DNA of 64,000 nt from Nitrospira sp. (GTDB taxonomy: Bacteria > Nitrospirota > Nitrospiria > Nitrospirales > UBA8639): assembly GCA_028819435.1 (NCBI GenBank), contig JAPPLK010000106.1:27329-91328 (forward strand), given 5' to 3'. This document shows, one piece after another, positions 32,333-39,943 of this stretch (positions are counted from its first letter, which is position 1; every line of letters begins with the position of its first letter). The position numbers and the translations under genes were made by a program. The notes under the pieces were generated by a model that was not told the origin of the DNA, made no database searches, and saw only the letters and a program-made list of their open reading frames with translations.

Positions 32333-33481
32333 ATGTCCAAACCTCAACGGCTAGTGACGAACCGTTTGCGTGAAACGCGGATCGCCGCCGGTCTGTCCCA
32401 AGGAGATTTGGCGCAAAGCGCGGGTATTACGCGACAAGCTCTCTATGCCATGGAAAGGGACCAGTATCTTCCGGGCACGGAAGTCGCGTTGCAACTTGCC
32501 CGTACGCTGGGCGCGTCGGTTGAAGACCTGTTCTCTTTACGGGACACCCGGGAAATTCTTGAGGCGGAATTACCGGCGGATCATTCCAGGGCTTTGAAAT
32601 CCACCAGGGTGAAATTGGCGATTGTAGGGAATCGCCTGTTAGCCAAGCCCGTGATGGAACTGGGGGACGTCTTGAATTATACGATTCCCGCAGATGCCTT
32701 GATTTTAGGGGCGGCTTCCCGAAAAAAACGTTCGGTTTACGTACATCTCTTGAAAAGTCAGAAGGACGTGGAACGGCAGGTTGTCGTGGGGGGGTGCGAC
32801 CCGGCCATTTATCTGGCCGGAGAGCACGTTCGTCAGCAAGAGAATGGCGCGTCGATCGTCGGGTGGAACATGACGAGCCTTGCTGCCTTGCGTGCGTTAA
32901 AACGGGGAGACGTCCACGTGGCAGGAATTCATATGAGGGACCCCCGTTCAGGAGAGTATAATATTCCTTTTGTGAAAAGGCATTTAAAAGGTCAAGCCGT
33001 GACCGTCGTCCGGTTTGCCACGTGGCACGAAGGGTTTTTGGTGAAAGAAGGGAATCCCAAACAAGTCCGTGGCCTCGAAGATTTGACCAGGCCTGACGTT
33101 CGGATGGTCAACCGTGAGAAGGGGGCGGGTGCTCGCTTGCTTTTGGATCATTTGCTGTCGAGTTATCGTATTCCAAGTCAAATCGTGAGGGGCTACGAGG
33201 CCATCGCTTTTTCACAGATCGGACTTGGGCGATATATTTCAGAAGGGAAAGCGGACGTCGGTATTGGGGCGCAGGCCGTGGCCCAATTGTACAATTTCGA
33301 TTTTATTCCCCTGCAGGAAGAACGGTATGACCTGGTCATCCCGACGGCGTACATCGACTCGCATCCCGGCATGAAGATATTTCTGGATACCTTGGCCACG
33401 CGTAAGTTTCAACGGGAAATTGAAGCCTTGGGAGGGTATGACGTCAAAGAGAGCGGGAAGGTCATCAGGCAATTAGTGTAA
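32333..33481 (+). CDS. One-component regulator: XRE-type HTH plus PBP-like domain
   Basis: A 382-residue protein. Residues about 8-62 form an XRE-type helix-turn-helix (LRETRIAAGLSQGDLAQSAG, ITRQALYAMERDQYLPG). Residues about 80-370 form a periplasmic-binding-protein-like domain of the kind also fused to MoeA (LAIVGNRLLAKPVMEL, GGCDPAIYLAGEHV, VGWNMTSLAALRAL, GLGRYISEGKADVGIGAQ). Regulators of this design are typically found beside molybdate or tungstate transport genes. Here the next genes are a porin and modABC, so I infer that it senses molybdate and controls that operon. It lies 43 bases upstream of the porin gene. Confidence 0.85.
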   Translation: MSKPQRLVTNRLRETRIAAGLSQGDLAQSAGITRQALYAMERDQYLPGTEVALQLARTLGASVEDLFSLRDTREILEAELPADHSRALKSTRVKLAIVGNRLLAKPVMELGDVLNYTIPADALILGAASRKKRSVYVHLLKSQKDVERQVVVGGCDPAIYLAGEHVRQQENGASIVGWNMTSLAALRALKRGDVHVAGIHMRDPRSGEYNIPFVKRHLKGQAVTVVRFATWHEGFLVKEGNPKQVRGLEDLTRPDVRMVNREKGAGARLLLDHLLSSYRIPSQIVRGYEAIAFSQIGLGRYISEGKADVGIGAQAVAQLYNFDFIPLQEERYDLVIPTAYIDSHPGMKIFLDTLATRKFQREIEALGGYDVKESGKVIRQLV

Positions 33482-33485
33482 AGAT

Positions 33486-33517
33486 TAATTGACTTTTAGT
33501 AATTGATAAAATAATAT
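33486..33517 (+). promoter_or_regulatory. Promoter of the porin-modABC operon with direct repeats
   Basis: TTGACT at 33489-33494, exactly 17 bases, TAATAT at 33512-33517. Two TAATTGA direct repeats (33486-33492 and 33500-33506, 14 bases apart) overlap the -35 box and spacer and are a candidate operator for the adjacent regulator. Transcription would begin at about 33524, at or next to GTG 33525. Confidence 0.7.
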
Positions 33518-33524
33518 CTTTGTT

Positions 33525-34991
33525 GTGGCCGTGAGCGTTCCAAAGAAGAAGTTCCGGGCTTTGGCGTGGGTGGGTGGTTTGGCCTTGATCGCCTGGGGCG
33601 GTACGGCATCCGCCTCTACGGATGGGTTTCCCCGAGGTGGGGACGGGTGGCTTGAACGGGCTTCGGGGATGCAGCCGACTGAACCCGCGGATGCCATACT
33701 CGTTCAAACGAGGGAATGGAAATGGAATCGGTACCTGAAGGCCGCCCTGCATCTCCCGGATTGGCTGGATCTTGGCCTCGAACACCGGACGCGTTTCGAA
33801 ACCTATGACCATCCATGGCGACGAAGCCAACCTGCCGGTCAAACGGACTCCCAAATTCAACAACGGTCCCGTGTGCGGTTGGGTTTAAACGGGAGGCACG
33901 TCAAGTTTTTGTTTGAGGGACAGGATTCCAGGGTGTATCTCGATGGCGTTGAAAGCTACGTCACCACGGCCATCAGGGATGAAATGGACGTGTTGCAGCT
34001 CATGGCGTCCTTCACGGTCAACAACGCGTTGGAAGCCGGCTTTCGTACCGACCTGCACGTTGGACGGCTGACGATGGACTTCGGCCGGGGTCGCCTGATC
34101 ATTCGGAACGACTATCGCAACACGTCGAACGCGTTTGACGGGGTGCATTGGCAACTAGGACGGGACAAGCAGTGGCGCGTCCGCTTGTTTCTGGTGGAAC
34201 CTGTCCTACGGGACGTCCTCCAACCTAACGAACAGTCAAAACGAAGCGTCTTTTGGGGCAGCTCCTTTGAAATCAATTACATGCCTCGGGTGCGTCTCAA
34301 TGCCTATTATTTCGGGTTGAACGACCAGCGGGGTCCCGAAGCCAGCAGGCATCGAACCTATTCGACTTTCGGCACGCGCTTCTATGACGACCCGAAGCAG
34401 GGAAGGATCGACTATGAAATTGAGAGCGTCCTGCAGACGGGGAAAAGAGGCTACGTCGATCATTTCGCTCATTTTCAGCATATCGATATCGGGTACACCT
34501 TGAATCTCCCATGGTCGCCGCGATTTCTGATTCATTATGACTATGCCAGCGGCGACCGGAACGCAAATGACAACCGGCATTCGGCTTTCGATACGCTGTT
34601 CGGCGCCCGACGTTTCGATTATATGCCCACTGGCAATTTCGGACCCTTTTTTCGGTCGAACTTCAGTTCGCCGGGTTGGCGAGTGATCGTGGTTCCGTGC
34701 CTGGGCTGTGAAGTGCAGCTCAAACATCGGGTGTGGTATCTCGCTACCTCACTGGGTGCGTTTGGCCGTAACGGATTGCATGATCCCACGGGCGGTTCCG
34801 GAAACTTTCTTGGCCACGACCTTGAACTGCGGGCCCAGTGGAGAACCAACGAGAACCTGGAATTCGAATTAGGCTACACGCATTGGTTTAAAGGCAGTTA
34901 TTTCGACAGGCTTCCCGACTCGGCAGGGTTGCCTCCCGGCGGAAACAGGGATAGCGATTATTTTTACATGCAGACGAAGTTCAGGTTGTAA
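33525..34991 (+). CDS. Alginate-export-type outer membrane beta-barrel, first gene of mod operon
   Basis: A 488-residue protein with a signal peptide (KKKFR, then a hydrophobic stretch ending GTASA). A long run of alternating beta-strands follows: LDLGLEHRTRFETYDHP, RSRVRLGLNGRHVKFLFEGQ, ELGYTHWFKGSYFDRLP, ending YFYMQTKFRL with a C-terminal aromatic/Leu as outer-membrane proteins have. It resembles the alginate export (AlgE-like) porins that are numerous in Nitrospira. Its start codon GTG 33525 sits at the predicted transcription start, with no ribosome binding site; GTG 33531 is an alternative. Position ahead of modA suggests molybdate uptake across the outer membrane, an inference. Confidence 0.8.
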   Translation: MAVSVPKKKFRALAWVGGLALIAWGGTASASTDGFPRGGDGWLERASGMQPTEPADAILVQTREWKWNRYLKAALHLPDWLDLGLEHRTRFETYDHPWRRSQPAGQTDSQIQQRSRVRLGLNGRHVKFLFEGQDSRVYLDGVESYVTTAIRDEMDVLQLMASFTVNNALEAGFRTDLHVGRLTMDFGRGRLIIRNDYRNTSNAFDGVHWQLGRDKQWRVRLFLVEPVLRDVLQPNEQSKRSVFWGSSFEINYMPRVRLNAYYFGLNDQRGPEASRHRTYSTFGTRFYDDPKQGRIDYEIESVLQTGKRGYVDHFAHFQHIDIGYTLNLPWSPRFLIHYDYASGDRNANDNRHSAFDTLFGARRFDYMPTGNFGPFFRSNFSSPGWRVIVVPCLGCEVQLKHRVWYLATSLGAFGRNGLHDPTGGSGNFLGHDLELRAQWRTNENLEFELGYTHWFKGSYFDRLPDSAGLPPGGNRDSDYFYMQTKFRL

Positions 34992-35004
34992 GAGTACGCA
35001 TGCC

Positions 35005-35766
35005 ATGATCGCCAAACTTCATAGTTTGCTGTTCTTTCTGTTCTTTACGATTTGGCCGGCCGCAAGTGTCGCCGAAGAGGTACGCGTGGCCGTTGCAGCA
35101 AATTTTCTGGCGACCCTTAATGCAATAGCGACCAGGTTTGAGCAAGACAGTGGGCACACCGCTGTTGTCAGTTCAGGTTCCAGCGGCAAACTTTATGCGC
35201 AGATCAAGAACGGTGCTCCGTTCGACGTGTTTTTTTCCGCCGACGTCATGCGTCCGAAATTGCTGGAAGAGGAAGGCTTTGCAGTTCCAGGAAGCCGGTT
35301 TACGTACGCGGTGGGACGATTGACGTTGTGGCATCCCGGACCCGCCGTGATCGAGGGAAATGAACAATCCATACTGTTGCGTAGCGACGTCAGGCACGTG
35401 GCCATTGCGAATCCCAAAACCGCGCCCTACGGTATCGCTGCCAAGGAAGCCTTGCAGTCACTGGGACTTTGGGAACAGGTTCAGGATCGGTTGGTCCGGG
35501 GAGAAAATATCGGACAAACCTTTCATTTTGTCTTTTCGAAGAATGCCCAACTGGGATTCGTCGCCCTTTCGCAGGTTTTGGGGCCCAAGGTTAACGGATC
35601 CGGAAGCCGGTGGGACGTGCCGACGCATTTGCATGCCCCTATCCGGCAACAAGCGGTATTGTTGCGCTTTGGCCAACGTCGGGCAGTTGCACGCGCGTTT
35701 CTGGACTACGTGAAAGGCGTCAGGTCCCGGAACGTTATTGAACGATTCGGTTATGGCTTGGAATGA
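35005..35766 (+). CDS. modA: Molybdate ABC transporter, periplasmic binding protein
   Basis: A 253-residue molybdate/tungstate-binding protein. Signal peptide LLFFLFFTIWPAASVAEE; then VRVAVAANFLATLNAIATRF, VVSSGSSGKLYAQIKNGAPFDVF, FSADVMRPKLLEEEG and NPKTAPYGIAAKEAL, the usual ModA blocks with the oxyanion-binding Ser residues. It starts 13 bases after the porin stop and 21 bases before modB. Confidence 0.95.
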   Translation: MIAKLHSLLFFLFFTIWPAASVAEEVRVAVAANFLATLNAIATRFEQDSGHTAVVSSGSSGKLYAQIKNGAPFDVFFSADVMRPKLLEEEGFAVPGSRFTYAVGRLTLWHPGPAVIEGNEQSILLRSDVRHVAIANPKTAPYGIAAKEALQSLGLWEQVQDRLVRGENIGQTFHFVFSKNAQLGFVALSQVLGPKVNGSGSRWDVPTHLHAPIRQQAVLLRFGQRRAVARAFLDYVKGVRSRNVIERFGYGLE

Positions 35767-35787
35767 TCGAGGCTGGAGAGCCGGAGG

Positions 35788-36471
35788 ATGAACGTACCGG
35801 AAATGGATTGGAGCCCGTTGTGGCTGACCATGCAACTGGCAGGGGTGACCGTTATCGTGTTGTTGCTGGTTGGCACTCCAATCGCATGGTGGTTGGCATT
35901 CACGCGTTCGCGATTCAGGACGTTGGTAGAGGCCGTTGTGGCGCTGCCCATCGTGTTGCCGCCGACCGTACTTGGCTTTTATCTGTTGACGGCACTCGGG
36001 CCCCATGGATTGATTGGCGGGGCTTGGAAAGATTTAACAGGCTCGGCGCTCTCGTTTACTTTTACGGGATTGGTGATCGCCTCGACGCTCTATTCACTGC
36101 CTTTTGTCGTTCAACCCTTGCACGGCGCATTCGAGGCCGTCGGTAAAAAACCTTTGGAAGCGGCCTGGTCGCTGGGCGCCTCAAAGCTTGACGCTTTTTT
36201 TACCGTCGCGTCGCCGATGGCGGTTCGTGGGTACCTGAGCGCCGTTGTCCTGGGCTTTGCCCATACGCTGGGAGAATTCGGCGTGGTCCTGATGGTTGGC
36301 GGTAATATCCCAGGGGTCACCAAAGTCCTCTCCATTGCCATCTATGATCACGTCGAGGTGCTTGAATATACCCAAGCCCATTTCCTGTCGGCCGTGCTTC
36401 TCATATTCAGTTTTCTCGTCCTTACGATCGTGTATGCGGTCAACAGGTGTTTGCCCATTCACGTCTCATGA
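35788..36471 (+). CDS. modB: Molybdate ABC transporter, permease
   Basis: A 227-residue inner-membrane permease with five to six membrane helices (for example LAGVTVIVLLLVGTPIAWWLA). It carries the PTVLGFYLL block and the EAA loop EAAWSLGASKLDAFFTVASP that contacts ModC. GHTLGEFG-like AHTLGEFGVVLMVGGNIPG is a ModB hallmark. GGAGG is placed right before ATG 35788; ATG 35803 in frame would give more normal spacing. The stop overlaps the modC start (ATGA). Confidence 0.95.
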   Translation: MNVPEMDWSPLWLTMQLAGVTVIVLLLVGTPIAWWLAFTRSRFRTLVEAVVALPIVLPPTVLGFYLLTALGPHGLIGGAWKDLTGSALSFTFTGLVIASTLYSLPFVVQPLHGAFEAVGKKPLEAAWSLGASKLDAFFTVASPMAVRGYLSAVVLGFAHTLGEFGVVLMVGGNIPGVTKVLSIAIYDHVEVLEYTQAHFLSAVLLIFSFLVLTIVYAVNRCLPIHVS

Positions 36472-37550
36472 ATCGACTCGACGCACGATTTTCCATCGAC
36501 TATCCCGGTTTTCGTTTTGACGTGGCTTGCGCGGTTCCGCTGGAAGAGACGACTGCGGTGTTCGGTTCGTCCGGGAGCGGCAAGACCACGCTGTTGAGGT
36601 GCATTGCCGGGTTGACCCGCGTTCCGTCGGGATTTCTTCAATTCGATCAAGCGGTTTGGCAAGACGATGCCCAGGGGATTTTTCTGCCGGTCGAACAACG
36701 ACGCGTTGGGATGGTCTTTCAAGAAGCGCGATTGTTTCCGCATCTGACGGTGACGCAAAATCTTAAGTATGGGATGAAGCGCAGCAACCCATCCTTGCGA
36801 CGCATTGATTTTGCCCACGTCAGTGAATTGTTGGAGCTTGAGTCGCTCTTTGAACGCCGGGTATCCCACTTGTCCGGTGGCGAGCAACAACGTGTGGCCA
36901 TAGGACGAGCACTGTTAACCAGCCCGCAACTCCTGTTGATGGATGAGCCCCTGGCCTCTCTCGACCAACAACGAAAAAAAGAAATTCTTCCCTTTATCCA
37001 GAGATTGAATCGGGAATTGCGGATTCCGGTCCTGTACGTGAGTCACGACCTTCAAGAAATTTTGCCACTCGCCAATCACGTGGTTCTGTTGAAGGAGGGG
37101 AAAGTGGCGGCGACCGGGCCGATCCAGGAAGTCTTTTCGCGGTTGGACCTGCCGGGGTTGGTTGAATCAAACATGGTCGGGGCTATCCTTGAAACGCGAA
37201 TCGTGGAGCATGAACCGCAGTTCGGGCTGACACGAGTTGAATTTTTGGGACAATCTCTTTTCCTGCCTCAACAGGCTCTTCCGCCCGGGGCGCCCTTGAG
37301 GGTACAAATCCTGTCACGTGACGTGAGCCTGGTGGTGGGTGATCCTCCTGCGACAAGCAGCGTGTTAAACACCCTGGAAGCGACGATTGTCGAGGTCAGG
37401 AAATCGCCGGGCGACCAGTATGCAGTCGAAGTGAAACTCGACGTGGGGTGTCCGTTGTTGGCCATGATTACGAGAAAATCTTTTTACCAACTCCGGCTGC
37501 GACCCGGCCAAAAAGTTCATGCTTCCTTCAAGGCGGTAGCTTTAAGTTAG
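36468..37550 (+). CDS. modC: Molybdate ABC transporter, ATP-binding protein
   Basis: A 360-residue ATPase: Walker A FGSSGSGKTTLLRCIAGL, signature LSGGEQQRVAIGRAL, Walker B LLLMDEPLASLD and the switch His in YVSHDLQEI. The C-terminal 100 residues form a Mop/TOBE-type molybdate-sensing domain (LRVQILSRDVSLV, TIVEVRKSPGDQYAVEVKL), so uptake may be feedback-inhibited. ATG 36468 overlaps the modB stop by four bases. Confidence 0.95.
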   Translation: MNRLDARFSIDYPGFRFDVACAVPLEETTAVFGSSGSGKTTLLRCIAGLTRVPSGFLQFDQAVWQDDAQGIFLPVEQRRVGMVFQEARLFPHLTVTQNLKYGMKRSNPSLRRIDFAHVSELLELESLFERRVSHLSGGEQQRVAIGRALLTSPQLLLMDEPLASLDQQRKKEILPFIQRLNRELRIPVLYVSHDLQEILPLANHVVLLKEGKVAATGPIQEVFSRLDLPGLVESNMVGAILETRIVEHEPQFGLTRVEFLGQSLFLPQQALPPGAPLRVQILSRDVSLVVGDPPATSSVLNTLEATIVEVRKSPGDQYAVEVKLDVGCPLLAMITRKSFYQLRLRPGQKVHASFKAVALS

Positions 37551-37577
37551 CCGCAGTTCCCGGTGGAAATTTCTTCG

Positions 37578-37940
37578 TTATTCCTTCTTTGCGGGCGGCA
37601 GACATTGTTTTCCATCAAACTCGGGGCAGGTTGACTCGCCGTTCGCCAATTTCCATAACTTGATAATCGGCGGATTGGGTTTGCCTTGAAATACAACCAC
37701 AACGTCAATCAGCCCGCCAACGGGTAACTTTGCAATGTGCGGCATTGCCGCCTCGCTGGCTTTGAGCCAGAGAATGCCGCTCCCGCTATTGATCAGGATA
37801 AAGCCTTTGTCCGGGACCACACGGATGATCGGACTGTAAAAACTTCCTTCTTTGCCGGGTTCATCGGTAAACGCCCAAGCGAGCGTAGCCGTCGAGATAA
37901 TAAAGACGAGTAGCAGGACGAATGTAAAAGGACGAAACAT
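37578..37940 (-). CDS. Small secreted protein of unknown function
   Basis: A 120-residue protein with a clear signal peptide (FTFVLLLVFIISTATLAWA). The mature domain has IIRVVPDKGFILINSGSGIL and GGLIDVVVVFQGKPNPPIIK, and ends with a Cys pair (STCPEFDGKQC). AAGGAGA precedes ATG 37940. It converges on modC with a 27-base gap. No family recognised; the SGSGILWLKA and GGLIDVVV pattern suggests a small beta-barrel. Confidence 0.7.
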   Translation of the reverse strand: MFRPFTFVLLLVFIISTATLAWAFTDEPGKEGSFYSPIIRVVPDKGFILINSGSGILWLKASEAAMPHIAKLPVGGLIDVVVVFQGKPNPPIIKLWKLANGESTCPEFDGKQCLPPAKKE

Positions 37941-38029
37941 GATGACTCTCCTTGTTATAAGGGAGAAAAAAGTTTGCACATTATGGCAATTTGAAAAATG
38001 GTTGTCCACCGCGGCATGCCATAGCGTGG

Positions 38030-38536
38030 TTATCGTCGTTCGATAGGGACTTCGGTAGCCGTCGCATTCCGGATCCGATAGCCGCGAATGACGGGATTCG
38101 TTTTATCCTGGAGGGAGATAATGACGTGTACGGGTTCGGGTATACTGAGTTTTTCCCTGTAACTCTCGAATTCCATGGCGATTTTAATGTCGGTGATGGA
38201 TGGGCGGGCAGGGCTGAACGTATGCGAATGGTAAAAGGCCTTGAGCGTGGCGTCTTTTTCACGAATATCCTTTTGCGCTTGTGACATTTCCTGTGCATCC
38301 ATCTGGAAGGCGATATCAGCCCGTTCCGCGGGAGAAAGTTGTTTCAGGTCGGATAGCTTGGCCTGGTCGAAACGGTCCAGTTCAGCCTCACTCATTTTGG
38401 CCAGGATGTTGGTGATTCGGTAGTGTTCGGTAATGCTCTCGTTCCGGCCGGCCAAAATGCCGCAGCACTCATGAGGGGCAAGGGCCCGTGCGTGCTCGAT
38501 CATGTCTTCCCAAATGTCTGAAGGGATCGAAAGCAT
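38030..38536 (-). CDS. JAMM (MPN+) metallopeptidase of a sulfur-carrier system
   Basis: A 168-residue zinc isopeptidase-like enzyme of the Mov34/MPN/PAD-1 family. Complete JAMM motif: HSHTFSPARPSITD (HxH-x7-S-x2-D), with the upstream catalytic Glu in APHECCGIL. Known relatives are Mec of Mycobacterium, which releases cysteine from CysO-Cys, HcyD of Wolinella and QbsD of Pseudomonas; the last two trim the C-terminus of sulfur carriers. It is the last gene of the carrier cassette; both carriers upstream have residues after Gly-Gly, so trimming and adduct cleavage are the likely jobs. Start ATG 38536; the frame extends to TTG 38545. Confidence 0.88.
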   Translation of the reverse strand: MLSIPSDIWEDMIEHARALAPHECCGILAGRNESITEHYRITNILAKMSEAELDRFDQAKLSDLKQLSPAERADIAFQMDAQEMSQAQKDIREKDATLKAFYHSHTFSPARPSITDIKIAMEFESYREKLSIPEPVHVIISLQDKTNPVIRGYRIRNATATEVPIERR

Positions 38537-38619
38537 GGTGATCAAGGACGGTCAGCGGGTATGCGGCTTTCCCGATACCACGCCGCAGACGATACATGGC
38601 CGCGTTGGAGTCATGGCCG

Positions 38620-39420
38620 TTACACGCTGCACGAGACGTGATGTTCTTCCAGCGCGGTGATCGTTGGGTTGGCGCCGCAGAGTGGACAGCGGGGATCTTT
38701 GGGGCGTCCGACGCTACGAAACTTCATCTCGAGCGCGTCATAGATCAGTAAACGGTCGGCGAGCGTGTCCCCGATTTCCAGGATTTCTTTCACGGCTTCA
38801 TTGGCCTGCAGAATACCGATCGTGCCCGCGAGGACGCCCAGTACTCCGGCTTCCTGGCAATTGGGGACCAGCCCGGCAGGCGGTGGTTCAGGGTAGAGAC
38901 ACCGATAGCAGGGGTAGCCTTCGTGCGGTTTGATCGTGGCCAACTGCCCTTCAAAACGAAAGATACTTCCCGAGATTAAGGGCTTTTTTGCAAAGTAGCA
39001 GGCGTCATTCACCAGGAACCGGGTGCCGAAGTTATCGGACCCGTCCAACACCAAGTCATAGTTCGGCAACAAGGTCATAATATTTTCGGCGCTGATGTGC
39101 TCCTGGTACGTTTGCACGCGGACGTCGGGATTCAACGCCTCCAGGAGCCGGCGGCCGGATTCGACCTTGGGGACTCCCACGTGGGGCGTCGTGTGGAGGA
39201 CCTGCCGTTGCAGGTTCGAAAGATCAACCACGTCGCCGTCAATCAATCCAATCGTGCCGATACCCGCCGCGCCCAGGTAGAGGGCAATCGGAGAACCCAG
39301 GCCTCCGGCGCCAATCACAAGGACCCTGGCCCGGCTCAGTTTTTGTTGCCCCTTACCGCCAACTTGCTCGAGGATGATCTGGCGGCTGTACCGTTCGATT
39401 TGATCTTCGGTAAAATCCAC
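38620..39420 (-). CDS. ThiF/MoeB-type E1-like adenylyltransferase (second of two)
   Basis: A 266-residue enzyme that adenylates the C-terminal glycine of a sulfur carrier. Motifs: RYSRQIILEQVGGKGQQKL, nucleotide motif VIGAGGLGSPIALYL, DGDVVDLSNLQRQVLH, the zinc cysteines in CYRC and CPLCG, and VPNCQEAGVLGV. There is no rhodanese domain. It starts at GTG 39420, nine bases after the NIL gene, and is followed 83 bases later by the JAMM gene. It is close in sequence to the enzyme at 41200-42027, so one is a duplicate; pairing by position suggests it serves the MoaD-like carrier. Confidence 0.92.
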   Translation of the reverse strand: MDFTEDQIERYSRQIILEQVGGKGQQKLSRARVLVIGAGGLGSPIALYLGAAGIGTIGLIDGDVVDLSNLQRQVLHTTPHVGVPKVESGRRLLEALNPDVRVQTYQEHISAENIMTLLPNYDLVLDGSDNFGTRFLVNDACYFAKKPLISGSIFRFEGQLATIKPHEGYPCYRCLYPEPPPAGLVPNCQEAGVLGVLAGTIGILQANEAVKEILEIGDTLADRLLIYDALEMKFRSVGRPKDPRCPLCGANPTITALEEHHVSCSV

Positions 39421-39429
39421 GTCCAGCCT

Positions 39430-39669
39430 CTACTCCACCACGTTGAGTTCAATCGGGTCTACGAGTACGCCCTTCTCCCGCAAACCGGCAATCGCGCGTT
39501 CGATTTCTTCGGTTTCGCCTGAGAATTCCACGTCCATCCAGCCCGTGGTTTCGCGTACGTCGGCCCGGCGAATGCTGGTGACCACTTGATATTCACGCCC
39601 GATCTGGTAAATGACGGGTTCGGGAATCTTTTCTTCCGGAAACCGGATGTGAAATCGCAGTTTAGTCAT
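39430..39669 (-). CDS. NIL-domain protein
   Basis: A 79-residue protein consisting of one NIL domain: LRFHIRFPEEKIPEPVIYQI, EYQVVTSIRRADV, GWMDVEFSGETEEIERAI and GVLVDPIEL. NIL domains occur at the end of methionine ABC transporter ATPases (MetN) and in proteins of homocysteine synthesis in anaerobes, where they are linked to methionine or sulfur amino acids. Start ATG 39669 overlaps the end of the MoaD-like gene by eight bases. Its place in the cassette suggests a regulatory or carrier-binding role; that is inference. Confidence 0.85.
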   Translation of the reverse strand: MTKLRFHIRFPEEKIPEPVIYQIGREYQVVTSIRRADVRETTGWMDVEFSGETEEIERAIAGLREKGVLVDPIELNVVE

Positions 39670-39943
39670 GGCTGCCACCGGCGATAGCGGGAACGATAGA
39701 CACCTCGTCACCGTCCTTGACGGGCGTGTCCTTGCCCGTCAGGAACCGGATGTCCTCCTCGTTCAGGTAAACGTTGATAAACCGTCGAATCTCTCCCTGT
39801 TCGTCGCAGATCCGGTCTTTTAACCCCGGATGTGCCGCGTTCAATTGCTCGATCAATTCGCCGATACTGGCGCCGGTTCCTTCGACTTCACTCTTGCCTC
39901 CGGTCATCGGCCGGAGTGGAGTAGGTATGCGTACGGTGATCAT
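39662..39943 (-). CDS. MoaD/ThiS-like sulfur carrier with masked C-terminus (GG-SHD)
   Basis: A 93-residue ubiquitin-like protein of the MoaD/CysO group: VRIPTPLRPMTGGKSEV, IGELIEQLNAAHPGL, RRFINVYLNEEDIRFL and the conserved end GDEVSIVPAIAGG. The family normally ends exactly at Gly-Gly, where the thiocarboxylate forms. Here Ser-His-Asp follow, so a peptidase would have to remove three residues; a JAMM peptidase is encoded in the same cassette. It overlaps thrC by four bases (ATGA) and the NIL gene by eight. Analogy with CysO suggests a role in cysteine or homocysteine synthesis rather than molybdopterin; no moaE is nearby. Confidence 0.9.
   Translation of the reverse strand: MITVRIPTPLRPMTGGKSEVEGTGASIGELIEQLNAAHPGLKDRICDEQGEIRRFINVYLNEEDIRFLTGKDTPVKDGDEVSIVPAIAGGSHD

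Noticed and set aside
38620-39420. Assignment of the E1-like enzymes as plain MoeB or ThiF for molybdopterin or thiazole synthesis
   Set aside because: No moaE, moaA, thiG or thiH is nearby, while cysteine synthase, NIL and JAMM genes are. The specific symbols were therefore left blank.
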